Shown here piece by piece: positions 8,182-16,486 of a DNA stretch of 64,000 nt (the first letter of the stretch is position 1; each line of letters begins with the position of its first letter). The notes below the pieces were generated by a model. The model saw nothing but the letters and a program-made list of their open reading frames with translations. It made no database searches and was not told the origin of the DNA. A program made the translations under genes and the position numbers. Origin of the DNA: Knoellia sp. Soil729 (lineage in GTDB: Bacteria; Actinomycetota; Actinomycetes; Actinomycetales; Dermatophilaceae); the NCBI RefSeq assembly GCF_001427985.1, contig NZ_LMSA01000005.1, forward strand, positions 1 to 64,000. The letters are read 5' to 3'.

Positions 8182-9432
8182 ATGAGACCGCTTGAGGATT
8201 TGCGCATCATCGCCATCGAACAGTACGGCGCGGGGCCATGGGGAAGCGTGCACCTGGCCGATCTCGGTGCGGAGGTGATCAAGATCGAGGACCCGCGCTT
8301 CGGCGGAGACGTCGGCCGCTACGTTCCGCCCTACGGCGAGGACGAGGACTCCCTGTTCTTCGAGGCCTTCAACCGCAACAAGCGAAGCCTGTCCCTGGAC
8401 CTATCCACTCCTGGAGGCCGTCGAGTCTTCGAGGATCTTGTGAAGGTCTCTGACGCCGTGTACTCCAATCTGCGCGGGGACGTCCCAGCGAAGATGGGGA
8501 TCACGTACGACGATCTAAAACACCTCAACCCGGCCATCGTGTGCTGCTCACTCACTGGCTTCGGAATGACCGGCCCACGGCAGAAGGAACCTGGCTACGA
8601 CTACGTCTTGCAAGGCCTCGCCGGCTGGATGGACTTGACCGGCGAACCTGGCGGACCACCGGCCAAGTCGGGCCTGTCCCTTGTGGACTACTCAGGAGGG
8701 TTCGTCGCCGCCATCGCGCTGCTGAGCGGGCTGCACGCCGCCAAGCGCGACGGCGTGGGCATGGACTGCGACGTCAGCCTGTACGACACGGCCATCTCCC
8801 TGCTCAACTACCCGGCGGCATGGCACCTCAACGAGGGCTTCACCCCCACTCGGACCGCCCACTCGGCGCACCCATCTCTCGTGCCGTTCCAAGCCTTCGA
8901 GGCAGCTGATGGCTGGCTGATCATCGGCTGCGCGAAGGAGAAGTTCTGGACCCGGTTGCTTGATGTGATCGACCATCCCGAGTGGGGCGACGACCCCCGG
9001 TTCAGGACGTTCGCGGACCGGCGAGTCCACAAAGACGCACTGATCCCGATGCTGGAGGAGGTGCTGTCGAAGCGCACGGTCGAGGACTGGCTTACTGATC
9101 TGTACGCCTCGGGTATCCCCTGCGCACCGATCAACGACGTCGAGCAAGCCCTGAAGGACGAGCACACAATCGCCCGCGGGCTCATCGTGAAGACCGAACA
9201 TCCGCGCTTCGGGACGATCTCGCAGGTAGCCTCTCCCGTCCGCGTAGGCACAGAGGTCCCGGCCTACCGACGCGCTCCCCTCCGCAACGAGGACATGGCC
9301 TACGTCCTTTCGGAGATCACCTCGTACGACGAGCCCACCATCGCGGGGCTCGCCCGTGACGGCGCCTTTGGAGATCAGCACGGTCACACGCCGGACTCAC
9401 CGGCATACGAAGTCCAAGGTGCCGCGCGCTGA
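8182..9432 (+). CDS. CaiB/BaiF class III CoA-transferase
   Basis: A 416-residue class III CoA-transferase. The N-terminal RIIAIEQYGAGPWGSVHLADLGAEVIKIEDP is the family signature; the catalytic Asp is expected in the segment ending WMDLTGEPGGPP. It would load CoA from a donor such as succinyl-CoA onto the acid substrate of this pathway. It lies 30 bases after the MaoC gene and 48 bases before the acyl-CoA dehydrogenase gene. In the known itaconate pathway an analogous transferase, a MaoC hydratase and a CitE lyase act in sequence, which fits this gene order. Confidence 0.88.
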   Translation: MRPLEDLRIIAIEQYGAGPWGSVHLADLGAEVIKIEDPRFGGDVGRYVPPYGEDEDSLFFEAFNRNKRSLSLDLSTPGGRRVFEDLVKVSDAVYSNLRGDVPAKMGITYDDLKHLNPAIVCCSLTGFGMTGPRQKEPGYDYVLQGLAGWMDLTGEPGGPPAKSGLSLVDYSGGFVAAIALLSGLHAAKRDGVGMDCDVSLYDTAISLLNYPAAWHLNEGFTPTRTAHSAHPSLVPFQAFEAADGWLIIGCAKEKFWTRLLDVIDHPEWGDDPRFRTFADRRVHKDALIPMLEEVLSKRTVEDWLTDLYASGIPCAPINDVEQALKDEHTIARGLIVKTEHPRFGTISQVASPVRVGTEVPAYRRAPLRNEDMAYVLSEITSYDEPTIAGLARDGAFGDQHGHTPDSPAYEVQGAAR

Positions 9433-9480
9433 CTTCACCCGGCTCGCGCAGACCCAACCACGGCTACTGAAGGATCGACA

Positions 9481-10641
9481 ATGCACTTTGAGTTCACCGA
9501 CGACCAGAATGACTTCCGCGCCCTGCTTAGGGACTTCGTAGACCGTGAAGTGATTCCGGTTGCGCGCGAATGGGAACAGGCCGGGCGCTATCCCACGGAG
9601 ATCGTCCAGGGCCTGGCTGACATGGGGCTCTTCGGCATCACGGTGCCGGAAGAGTACGGCGGCCTCGACCTGGACCCCGTCTCGTTCGCTCTGGTCTTCG
9701 AGGAGCTCTCTCGCGGCTGGATGGGTATCGCGGGCGTGCTCGGAAGCCACTCGCTCGCCTGCCGGCTGCTCAGCTTGCACGGCACCGACCAGCAGAAGAA
9801 CAAGTATCTTCCCGAGCTTGCCACCGGTGTCCGTCGAACGGGCATCGCCCTCACCGAACCCGATGCCGGAACCGACTTGCAGGGCATCCGCACGACGGCC
9901 CGCCTCGAAGGTGACGAGTACGTCATCAATGGCACCAAGATGTGGATCACCAACGCCAGATACGCCAACCCACTGCCAGTTCTGGTCAAGACCGACCCCA
10001 GCGCCTCCCCGGCCCACAAGGGCATGAGCGTGCTGCTCGTCGAACAGGGCACGCCGGGGTTCAGCGTCCTGAAGGACATTCCCAAACTGGGATACAAAGG
10101 CACAGAGTCGTGCGAAGTCCTGTTCGAGGACGTCCGAGTGCCGGTCGAGAACCTGGTCGGCGGCGTCGAGGGTCGAGGCATGCAGCAAGTGCTCTCGGCG
10201 CTCGAGTGGGGACGTGTCAACATCGCGGCACGTTCCGTCGGGGTGGCACAGCGGGCATTCGACGAGGCATTGGCCTACTCGAAGGAGCGCAAGGCATTCA
10301 AGCAGCCCATCTCCGACTTCCAGGCCATCCAGCTCAAACTCGCCTCGATGGCCACCAACCTCCAGGCAGCCCGGCTGATGGCCTACTGGGCGGCCGACGC
10401 AGTCGCCCACGGGCGCGCGGACGGCCAGACAGGCATGGCCAAGATCTTCTGCTCGGATGTGGCACTCGAGGCCGCCATCGACTCCATGAAAGTGCACGGA
10501 GGATACGGGTTCTCGACCGAGTACGAGATCGAGCGCCTGTACCGCGACGCCCCGCTAATGAGTATCGGCGAGGGCACCAACGACGTGCTGCGCACCGTCG
10601 TGGCCAAGTCCCTCCTTCGCGGCGACACCAAGGTCGGATGA
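9481..10641 (+). CDS. Acyl-CoA dehydrogenase
   Basis: A full-length 386-residue FAD enzyme. Domains run in the usual order: N-terminal helices, the middle beta domain with RTGIALTEPDAGTD and MWITNARYAN, and the C-terminal four-helix domain ending in SMKVHGGYGFSTEYEIERLYRD. The catalytic Glu is in the MSIGEGTNDVLR segment. It would introduce the alpha,beta double bond that the upstream MaoC protein can hydrate. It precedes the CitE gene by 4 bases. Substrate chain is unknown; a glutaryl- or methylsuccinyl-type dicarboxylyl-CoA fits the neighbours (inference). Confidence 0.9.
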   Translation: MHFEFTDDQNDFRALLRDFVDREVIPVAREWEQAGRYPTEIVQGLADMGLFGITVPEEYGGLDLDPVSFALVFEELSRGWMGIAGVLGSHSLACRLLSLHGTDQQKNKYLPELATGVRRTGIALTEPDAGTDLQGIRTTARLEGDEYVINGTKMWITNARYANPLPVLVKTDPSASPAHKGMSVLLVEQGTPGFSVLKDIPKLGYKGTESCEVLFEDVRVPVENLVGGVEGRGMQQVLSALEWGRVNIAARSVGVAQRAFDEALAYSKERKAFKQPISDFQAIQLKLASMATNLQAARLMAYWAADAVAHGRADGQTGMAKIFCSDVALEAAIDSMKVHGGYGFSTEYEIERLYRDAPLMSIGEGTNDVLRTVVAKSLLRGDTKVG

Positions 10642-10645
10642 CCAG

Positions 10646-11515
10646 ATGCGAATTGCCCGCTCCTACCTCTACGTGCCGGGGAACGCTCCCGAGAAGCTGC
10701 CGAAAGCGGCTGCCAGCATCGCCGACGCGCTGATCATCGATCTAGAAGACGCAGTGCCGTGGTCAGGCAAGGCCGCAGCGCGCACCGAGGTTCGGCACTG
10801 GTTGTCCAAACAGACGGCCCCCACCAAGGAGCTTTGGGTTCGGATCAACTCAGGAGAGGCCGCCCTCGAAGATATTGCCGCACTGGAGGGAATCACCTCC
10901 CTGACCGGACTCGTCCTCGCCAAGGCGGGGAGTGCTGACGAAGTCCGCGGTATCGGGGAGGTACTGGCTACTCGGGGGCACGAAAATCTTCGACTGAGCC
11001 CCCTGCTCGAGACGCCTCGAGCGATCTTCGAGGCCCGCGAGATCGCTCGCCAACCCCAGGTGCTGCGACTGCAGATAGGGGAGTACGACCTCTGCGCCGA
11101 AGCCGGGATCACGCCAGGCAACAACGAGAACGAGGTGGCCGCGATCCGCACCCAAGTCGTGTTGGCCAGTTCCGAGGCGGGCATCCAACCGCCCGCGGCT
11201 CCGGTCTCCATAGAGATCAAGGACGTCGAGACGTTTCGCCGCTCTACCGAACGGTGTGCACGCCAAGGCTTCGTCGGGCGTGCGTGCATCCACCCGGCTC
11301 AGTTGGCGACGGTCCACGGTGTCTTCACACCGGATGCAGCTGCCGTAGATCGGGCGCTCTCTGTGCTTCGACTATACGACGAGCAGCTGAGCGCAGGCAC
11401 GGGTGTCTTCATCGATGCCAACGGCCGACTGCTCGATGAGGCCGTGATCCGTCAGGCAAGGCGCACCCTTAGCTTGGCCAATGTGCCGCTTGCCGCACCG
11501 GTCAGGTCGTCGTGA
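10646..11515 (+). CDS. HpcH/HpaI-CitE family lyase (citramalyl/malyl-CoA lyase-like)
   Basis: A 289-residue TIM-barrel lyase of the CitE family. RSYLYVPGNAPEKLPKAA carries the conserved phosphate/CoA-binding start; ALIIDLEDAVPWSGK has the metal-binding Glu/Asp; GFVGRACIHPAQLATV is the C-terminal signature. The absence of citD/citF neighbours argues against a citrate lyase subunit and for a stand-alone acyl-CoA lyase that splits a 3-hydroxyacyl-CoA such as citramalyl-CoA to pyruvate and an acyl-CoA. It overlaps the next gene by 4 bases (GTGA). Confidence 0.85.
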   Translation: MRIARSYLYVPGNAPEKLPKAAASIADALIIDLEDAVPWSGKAAARTEVRHWLSKQTAPTKELWVRINSGEAALEDIAALEGITSLTGLVLAKAGSADEVRGIGEVLATRGHENLRLSPLLETPRAIFEAREIARQPQVLRLQIGEYDLCAEAGITPGNNENEVAAIRTQVVLASSEAGIQPPAAPVSIEIKDVETFRRSTERCARQGFVGRACIHPAQLATVHGVFTPDAAAVDRALSVLRLYDEQLSAGTGVFIDANGRLLDEAVIRQARRTLSLANVPLAAPVRSS

Positions 11516-12201
11516 CCGCGGCCAGGACCGGTGGCATGTCAGAGGCAGATGCCTTCCAGCGTGCCGGCTACGGCGTCGGGAACATCGGTTTCGGCCTCCG
11601 GCCCGCGGTCGTCGTCGTTGACTTCCAGCATGCGTTCACTTCGTCAAGCTCTGTCACAGGCGGCGGCGAGCACATCAACGCCGCTGTCGAGAGGGCCACG
11701 GCGGTCCTCGCGTCTGCGCGAGCAGCTGCTGTGCCCATCATCCACACCTACGTGGCGTGGGCTAACGAAGCTGAGTTCGGACGATGGAAAATCCCCTCGC
11801 TACGCGAGGTCACACCGGGATCGTGGGGATCACAGATCGACCCGCGCGTCTGGGATCCAACCGATATATGCCTACTGAAGCGCTACCCGTCTGCATTCTT
11901 CGGCACGGATCTGAGCTCAACGCTGCAGATGCAGTCCATCGACACGGTCATCGTGATGGGGGCCGCCACGTCAGGGTGCGTTCGGGCCACCGTCGTCGAC
12001 TCCTTCTCGCACGGATACCGCACGCAGGTGGTGTCTGACTGTTGCGGTGACCAGTCACCTGAGAGCCACGCGGCGAACCTTCGAGATGTTGGTCGTCGCT
12101 ACGCCGACATCATCGACTCTGAGGCGGCGCTCACGTGGCTCACCAGCCTGCGCGGCGGCTCCCCCTTCGGAGCCGCCGCTCCGACGGACGGACTCACATA
12201 G
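11512..12201 (+). CDS. Isochorismatase-family cysteine amidohydrolase (N-carbamoylsarcosine amidase-like)
   Basis: A cysteine hydrolase of 229 residues (221 if the ATG at 11536 is used). The Asp-Lys-Cys triad is visible as VVDFQHAF, LLKRYPSAFFGT and [15 protein letters not shown]. The GTG at 11512 overlaps the stop of the lyase gene; the internal ATG gives MSEADAF, close to the MSEGSAS start of the related protein at 39508, so either start is possible. Relatives hydrolyse N-carbamoylsarcosine, maleamate or ureidoacrylate. It supports the idea that the operon degrades a nitrogen-containing substrate. It is the last gene before the tRNA-derived repeat. Confidence 0.82.
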   Translation: MTAARTGGMSEADAFQRAGYGVGNIGFGLRPAVVVVDFQHAFTSSSSVTGGGEHINAAVERATAVLASARAAAVPIIHTYVAWANEAEFGRWKIPSLREVTPGSWGSQIDPRVWDPTDICLLKRYPSAFFGTDLSSTLQMQSIDTVIVMGAATSGCVRATVVDSFSHGYRTQVVSDCCGDQSPESHAANLRDVGRRYADIIDSEAALTWLTSLRGGSPFGAAAPTDGLT

Positions 12202-12449
12202 CCAAGAAGTGCAAGTGCTCACCCACTCCAACACACGTGATCCCTTCGTGAGGCAGGCTGACGGGGGTAGGCCAAGCGGGCAGGCCTGGACGGCTTGGCG
12301 CCTCAACAACGCGAAGTGCCCCCGGCCGGAGGTGTTTCACCAGACGGGGCAACTGACGAAGCGCCTCTGGCCGGCAAGTGCGATCCGAGAAGTTGCACGA
12401 GAAGCTGCACGCCAGTTCAATTGCCCTAGTTGACCTGCGCTTATGTCTC
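12202..12449. other. Non-coding stretch left of the tRNA-derived repeat
   Basis: I see no gene here; short frames lack start signals and family features. The stretch ends with two 12-bp-period repeats (12392-12413) next to the attachment-like sequence. Confidence 0.5.
12392..12413 (+). repeat. Arm-type repeat pair near the left att copy
   Basis: GTTGCACGA (12392) and GCTGCACGCC (12404) repeat with a 12-bp period. The same arrangement lies before the second tRNA-derived repeat (43279-43300). Such short direct repeats beside a core site resemble arm sites bound by tyrosine integrases; inference. Confidence 0.5.
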
Positions 12450-12500
12450 TGTCTGAAAATCGGAAGGTCGACGGTTCGACCCCGTCCCTGGCCACCACCC
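12450..12500 (+). repeat. Left att-like repeat: 3' end of tRNA-Phe gene
   Basis: This 51-bp sequence is identical to 43337-43387. It reads as the 3' half of a tRNA-Phe(GAA) gene: anticodon loop CTGAAAA, T-arm GACGG-TTCGACC-CCGTC, acceptor strand CCTGGCC, discriminator A and CCA. The 5' half, including the partner GGCCAGG, is missing, so this is not a functional tRNA. It marks an integration junction, with the intact tRNA expected to the left of the window. Confidence 0.85.
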
Positions 12501-12502
12501 CG

Positions 12503-12539
12503 AAACCGCTGGTCAGAGTCCTTTGACCAGCGGTTTTTT
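12503..12539 (+). terminator. Intrinsic terminator behind the left tRNA-Phe fragment
   Basis: A 13-bp stem (AAACCGCTGGTCA with TGACCAGCGGTTT), 8-base loop and six T. It is the presumed terminator of the original tRNA gene and is duplicated with the att copy at 43389. Confidence 0.85.
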
Positions 12540-12689
12540 GTGCTGCGACGCTTCCCGTCGCGGGCTGGCCCTGCATGCCCCGCATTGCGTGATGACCCAG
12601 TGAATAGGGCCAGGATCTAGATTTCGTTGGGGTACTGACGATATACTGCTGATGCGTGCAAGTGTCACGCTGTTCAAAGGAGACCAGAC

Positions 12690-14615
12690 GTGCAGTTCTA
12701 TCGCGATGGCTACCGCCCGGGAGATCCCGACATCGTCCCCGCATCACCGACAGCACGAGAGCCAAGGACTCCCATCCCCGAGAAGGTCGACGTCCTCGTC
12801 GTTGGAACCGGCCCTGCGGGCACAGTGCTCGCCGCGCAGCTTGCGGTTTTCCCCGGCATCACCGCGGCCATCGTCGAGCGACGGGACGGCCCGCTGCTGG
12901 TCGGTCAGGCGGACGGCGTGGCCTGCCGGACCGTGGAGATGTTCCAGGCGTTCGGATTGGCCGACGTCCTGCTTCGGGAGGCTTATTGGGTCAACGAGGT
13001 CCGTTTCTGGGCCCCCTCGGAGGCCGACCGCTCACGGATCGTGCGCACCGGGTGGGTCGAGGACACCCCAGAAGGACTCAGTGAGTTCCCCCACGTCATC
13101 GTCAACCAGGCTCGCATGCAGCAGTTCCTCCTCGACCACATGGCCAAGTCGGCGTCGCGGCTCACACCCGACTACGGGATGGAGCTCATCGGACTCGAGG
13201 TAGGTTCCGGCGACCACCCGGTCACCGCGACCCTGCGCCGGACTCAGGGCACTGACGACACCGACGGTGAGACGGTCACGGTTCAGGCGAAGTACGTGGT
13301 GGGCTGCGACGGCGCCCGAAGCACGGTCCGCAAACTGATGGGCCGCACGATGAAGGGTGACGCGGCCAACCACGCGTGGGGCGTGATGGACGTCCTGGCG
13401 ACCACCGACTTCCCGGACTGGCGCACGAAGAACGTCGTGCAGTCGGCGGGCAAGGGCAGCCTGCTGATGATCCCCCGCGAGGGGGGCAACATGGTCCGCT
13501 GCTACATCGACCTCGGCGAGGTTCTCGCTGATGGGTTTCAGGACGTGCGCTCCACACCCGTTGAGCGACTGGTCGAGGTGGCCAACGAGATCCTCCACCC
13601 GTACTGCGTCGAGGTGCAGGCGGTGGCCTGGTCATCTGTCTACGAGGTGGGCCAGCGAATCACCGACAAGTTTGACGACGTGCCCGACCACCCCTCCGAC
13701 GACCCTGACCGCACACCGCGGATCTTCATCGCCGGCGACGCCTGCCACACCCACTCCGCCAAGGCCGGCCAAGGCATGAACGTCTCCATGCAGGATGCCT
13801 TCAACCTCGGCTGGAAGCTGGCCGCCGTCCTCGAAGGACGCTCGGATCCCACCCTGCTGTACACGTACTCGGCGGAGCGGCAGGCGGTCGCTCAGCAACT
13901 CATCGACTTCGACAAGTTCTGGTCCGCCTTCATCGCCCAGCCCACGATCGATCCCGCGCACCCCGAGCTTGGTGGCGTCAGCACCGAGGAGATGCAGACC
14001 GAGTTCGCCCGCCAAGGTCGCTACACCGCGGGGCTGGCCACCAAGTACAGCCCTTCCACGCTCACTGCGAGCAACGAGCACCAGTCATTGGCAGCCGGAT
14101 TCGAGATCGGGACACGGTTCCACTCGGCCCCTGTCATCCGTCTCGCCGACGCGCGCCCGATGCAGCTCGGGCACGCGCAGCGGGCCGACGGCCGCTGGCG
14201 GATCTTCGCCTTCGGTGACGCCCATGGCGCCGGTCTCCTCGACCTCGCGACCTGGCTGGGCACCTCTGACGCGTCGCCGGTCGTGCGCTTCACGCCGAGC
14301 GGGGCAGACGTCGACAGCGTGATCGACGTCCATGCGGTCTTCCGATGCGGCAGCCACGACCTCGACATGTCCGGCCTGCCGCAGATGCTGGTGCCTCGCT
14401 CAGGACCGTTCGGGCTCCAGGACTGGGAGAAGGTCTGGGCCATCGATCCACGCAGCGACATCTTCATGGAGCGCGGCATCGATGCGGACGGCGCCATCGT
14501 GGTCGTGCGGCCGGACCAGTACGTCGCCCACGTGCTGCCGTTGGCGACCCGGGCGGAGCTCAGCGACTTCTTCTCGGGGTTCCTCACCGGGCAGCGGCCC
14601 CCGCAGGTCTCGTGA
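12690..14615 (+). CDS. mobA: 3-Hydroxybenzoate 4-monooxygenase (MobA-like)
   Basis: A 641-residue FAD monooxygenase of the phenol 2-monooxygenase/MobA group, matching the length of Comamonas MobA (about 639). It has the Rossmann motif VLVVGTGPAGTVLAAQL (residues ~34-50), the DG motif YVVGCDGARSTVRKLMG, the GD motif RIFIAGDACHTHSAKAGQG, and a C-terminal thioredoxin-like phenol-hydroxylase dimerisation domain ending in VVVRPDQYVAHVLPL. The recalled match to MobA is strong throughout. The GTG start follows AAAGGAG at 12677-12683. It converts 3-hydroxybenzoate to protocatechuate with NADPH and O2, feeding the lig operon located downstream. The next gene overlaps by 4 bases. Confidence 0.88.
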   Translation: MQFYRDGYRPGDPDIVPASPTAREPRTPIPEKVDVLVVGTGPAGTVLAAQLAVFPGITAAIVERRDGPLLVGQADGVACRTVEMFQAFGLADVLLREAYWVNEVRFWAPSEADRSRIVRTGWVEDTPEGLSEFPHVIVNQARMQQFLLDHMAKSASRLTPDYGMELIGLEVGSGDHPVTATLRRTQGTDDTDGETVTVQAKYVVGCDGARSTVRKLMGRTMKGDAANHAWGVMDVLATTDFPDWRTKNVVQSAGKGSLLMIPREGGNMVRCYIDLGEVLADGFQDVRSTPVERLVEVANEILHPYCVEVQAVAWSSVYEVGQRITDKFDDVPDHPSDDPDRTPRIFIAGDACHTHSAKAGQGMNVSMQDAFNLGWKLAAVLEGRSDPTLLYTYSAERQAVAQQLIDFDKFWSAFIAQPTIDPAHPELGGVSTEEMQTEFARQGRYTAGLATKYSPSTLTASNEHQSLAAGFEIGTRFHSAPVIRLADARPMQLGHAQRADGRWRIFAFGDAHGAGLLDLATWLGTSDASPVVRFTPSGADVDSVIDVHAVFRCGSHDLDMSGLPQMLVPRSGPFGLQDWEKVWAIDPRSDIFMERGIDADGAIVVVRPDQYVAHVLPLATRAELSDFFSGFLTGQRPPQVS

Positions 14616-15073
14616 TCAAGGCCTACAGCGCCAACCGCGCGGACACTGCGGGGAGCGTCGCGCTCGAGCCCCAGCGGCACACCGGCTACCTGATCCGCCG
14701 GGCCCAGCAGCGGCACGTCGAGGTCTGGATGCGCACGGTGTCCACCGCGATCTCCACGGTCCAGTACTCGATCCTGGTCGTCCTGGATCAGGGCGGCCCG
14801 ATGAGCCAGCGCGAGCTCTGCGACGCCGTCGACCTGGATCGCTCAACCATCGCGGATCTGGTGGCGCGGATGGAACGACGCGACCTCATCGTGCGCCGCC
14901 CTGACCCCGCGGACGGACGGCGCAAGACCGTCAGCCTCACCTCCCACGGCACTACCGAGCGGTGGCGGCTCCAGCCACTCGTCGAGCTCGTCGAACAGAC
15001 CCTCACCGGGTCGCTTCCGGACTCCTCCCGAGACGCACTGCGCGCGGCGCTGCGACAGATGCTCGATGGCTGA
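14612..15073 (+). CDS. MarR family regulator (MobR-like)
   Basis: A 153-residue winged-helix regulator. The recognition region is MSQRELCDAVDLDRSTIADLVARMERRDLIVRRPDPADGRR, with the wing Asp-Gly-Arg typical of MarR. The GTG start overlaps the mobA stop (GTGA), so the two are co-translated. In Comamonas the mobA gene is controlled by the MarR-type MobR, which makes autoregulation with 3-hydroxybenzoate as effector plausible (inference from family knowledge). A weak 7-bp hairpin (15074-15103) follows. Confidence 0.85.
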   Translation: MIKAYSANRADTAGSVALEPQRHTGYLIRRAQQRHVEVWMRTVSTAISTVQYSILVVLDQGGPMSQRELCDAVDLDRSTIADLVARMERRDLIVRRPDPADGRRKTVSLTSHGTTERWRLQPLVELVEQTLTGSLPDSSRDALRAALRQMLDG

Positions 15074-15134
15074 AACGCCCAACGGCCCACTTCCAAGGGC
15101 GTTGCGGGCCCGAGGTCGCGGCCTTGACCATGCG

Positions 15135-15286
15135 TTACGCGATCAGCGCAGGAGCGATGACGATGCGTTGGATCTGGTTGGTGCCCTCGTAGATCTGGCT
15201 GATCTTGGCTTCGCGCATCATCCGCTCGACCGGGAAGTCCTTGGTGTACCCCGCTCCCCCAACAGCTGGAGAGCATCGGTGGTGAC
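15135..15286 (-). pseudogene. Acyl-CoA dehydrogenase C-terminal remnant
   Basis: Only the last ~50 codons remain: TTDALQLLG, then after a one-base frameshift [16 protein letters not shown] and [18 protein letters not shown], ending at a TAA at 15135-15137. This is the classical C-terminus with the catalytic Glu in YEGTNQ. The remaining 5' part of the gene is missing; the upstream boundary runs straight into a pobA remnant. Non-functional. Confidence 0.75.
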
Positions 15287-15441
15287 CGACCAGCCCTCAA
15301 GGATGCCGGCGCGGTGGGTCGTATGGTCTTGCAGCTGCGTCCATCGATGGCGATCGTCTTGTTGCCGGCCCGGTGGAGCAGGTGCGCGGCGAGGAGCCCG
15401 GCTGGCGCGGCGCCGACGATGGCGACGGTCGTCCGTACTCA
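15287..15441 (-). pseudogene. 4-Hydroxybenzoate 3-monooxygenase (PobA) N-terminal remnant
   Basis: A Rossmann start TTVAIVGAAPAGLLAAHLLHR and, in another frame, HRAGILEG, which aligns with the start of PobA-type flavin monooxygenases (GxGPAG motif and RAGILE). There is a frameshift two to three codons after the ATG at 15441 and another before RAGILE, and the rest of the gene is gone. It suggests that the cluster once also had a 4-hydroxybenzoate entry route to protocatechuate. Identification rests on short motifs. Confidence 0.6.
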
Positions 15442-15463
15442 TGGTTTATGTCGTGATACCGGG

Positions 15464-16486
15464 TCAGCCGGCGTGTTGGAAGACCTCGGTGTCGATGTCC
15501 GCTGCGGCGCCGGCGCCGTAGCGTGGCCCGTGGACGGTGTGCTCGTTGATGAGCTCGCCCGCAGCGAGGAGGACGTCCTGCGGGACGTCGACGGTCGCGG
15601 CGGCGCGGTCCTCGTGGAGGTGCTCGACGCTGCGCGTCCCGGGAATGGCGACGACGCACTCGTCCTGGGCGAGCACCCAGGCGAGGGCCAGCTGGGCCGT
15701 GGTGCACCCGGCGCCCTCGGCAAGTGCGCCGAGTTGATCAACGAGGGCGAGATTGGCCGCGTATCTCTCGCCCTGAAACCTCGGCATGCTGTGACGGAGG
15801 TCGCCCTCGGGCAGGGCTGCCACGTCGGGCGGGGTTGAGGTGAGGATGCCGCGGCCGAGCGGGCTGAACGCGACGAGGGCGATGCCGAGCTCACGACACG
15901 CGTCGAGCGTGCCGAGCTCGGGGTTGCGGGTCCAGAGGCTGAACTCGTTCTGCAGAGCCGCGATCGGGTGCACGGCGTGAGCACGGCGCAGGGTGGCGGC
16001 CGACACCTCCGACATGCCGATCTCGCGGACTAGCCCCTGGGCGACGAGGTCGGCCAGGGCACCGACGCTCTCCTCGATCGGGACGGCGGGGTCGATGCGG
16101 TGGAGGTAGTACAGGTCGATGACGGCGGTCCGGAGGCTGCGCAGCGCCTGCTCGGCCGTGGCGCGGATCGTCTCCGGGCGCCCGTCGATGACGCGCTTGC
16201 CGTCGACCCCGGTCATGCCGCACTTGCTCGCGAGGACGACCTCGTCGCGGCGCCCCGAACCCTCGAGGACACGGCCCACGAGCTCCTCGTTTGCCCCGAA
16301 CCCGTAGAGGGCAGCGGTGTCCAGGTGGTCAACGCCCTCGTCCAGCGCGTCCCGGAGGAGGCGCTCGGCCTCCTGCGGGCTCGGCAACGGCTTGTAGACG
16401 TGGCTGAGGTTCATGCAGCCGAGCCCGATCGGGCTCACCGTGAGCGAGCCGATCCGACGAGGCTCTGCGACGACCTCGGCCGTCAC
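15464..16486 (-). CDS. Aldo/keto reductase
   Basis: A 340-residue NADPH-dependent aldo/keto reductase with the Asp-Tyr-Lys-His tetrad in HLDTAALYGFG, VVLASKCG and DLYYLHRID, and the NADPH-binding C-terminal AIPGTRSVEHLHED. The GTG start overlaps the stop of ligC (GTGA), so it is the last gene of the protocatechuate 4,5-cleavage operon. No known step of the pathway needs it; it might reduce an aldehyde such as the ring-cleavage product as a side route, or a substrate further upstream. Function in the pathway is unknown. Confidence 0.82.
   Translation of the reverse strand: MTAEVVAEPRRIGSLTVSPIGLGCMNLSHVYKPLPSPQEAERLLRDALDEGVDHLDTAALYGFGANEELVGRVLEGSGRRDEVVLASKCGMTGVDGKRVIDGRPETIRATAEQALRSLRTAVIDLYYLHRIDPAVPIEESVGALADLVAQGLVREIGMSEVSAATLRRAHAVHPIAALQNEFSLWTRNPELGTLDACRELGIALVAFSPLGRGILTSTPPDVAALPEGDLRHSMPRFQGERYAANLALVDQLGALAEGAGCTTAQLALAWVLAQDECVVAIPGTRSVEHLHEDRAAATVDVPQDVLLAAGELINEHTVHGPRYGAGAAADIDTEVFQHAG

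Noticed and set aside
10646-11515. Citrate lyase beta subunit
   Set aside because: No citC, citD or citF genes are near; neighbours are acyl-CoA enzymes.
12450-12500. A complete tRNA gene
   Set aside because: No 5' acceptor strand GGCCAGG, D-arm or 5' anticodon stem is present upstream at either copy, so only the 3' half exists.
12337-12765. Minus-strand frame across the left tRNA fragment containing ARDGVEPSTFRFSD
   Set aside because: The same peptide appears at the other att copy (43340-43390) because it is the complement of the tRNA repeat; it has no start signal and no family. It is an artefact of tRNA sequence.
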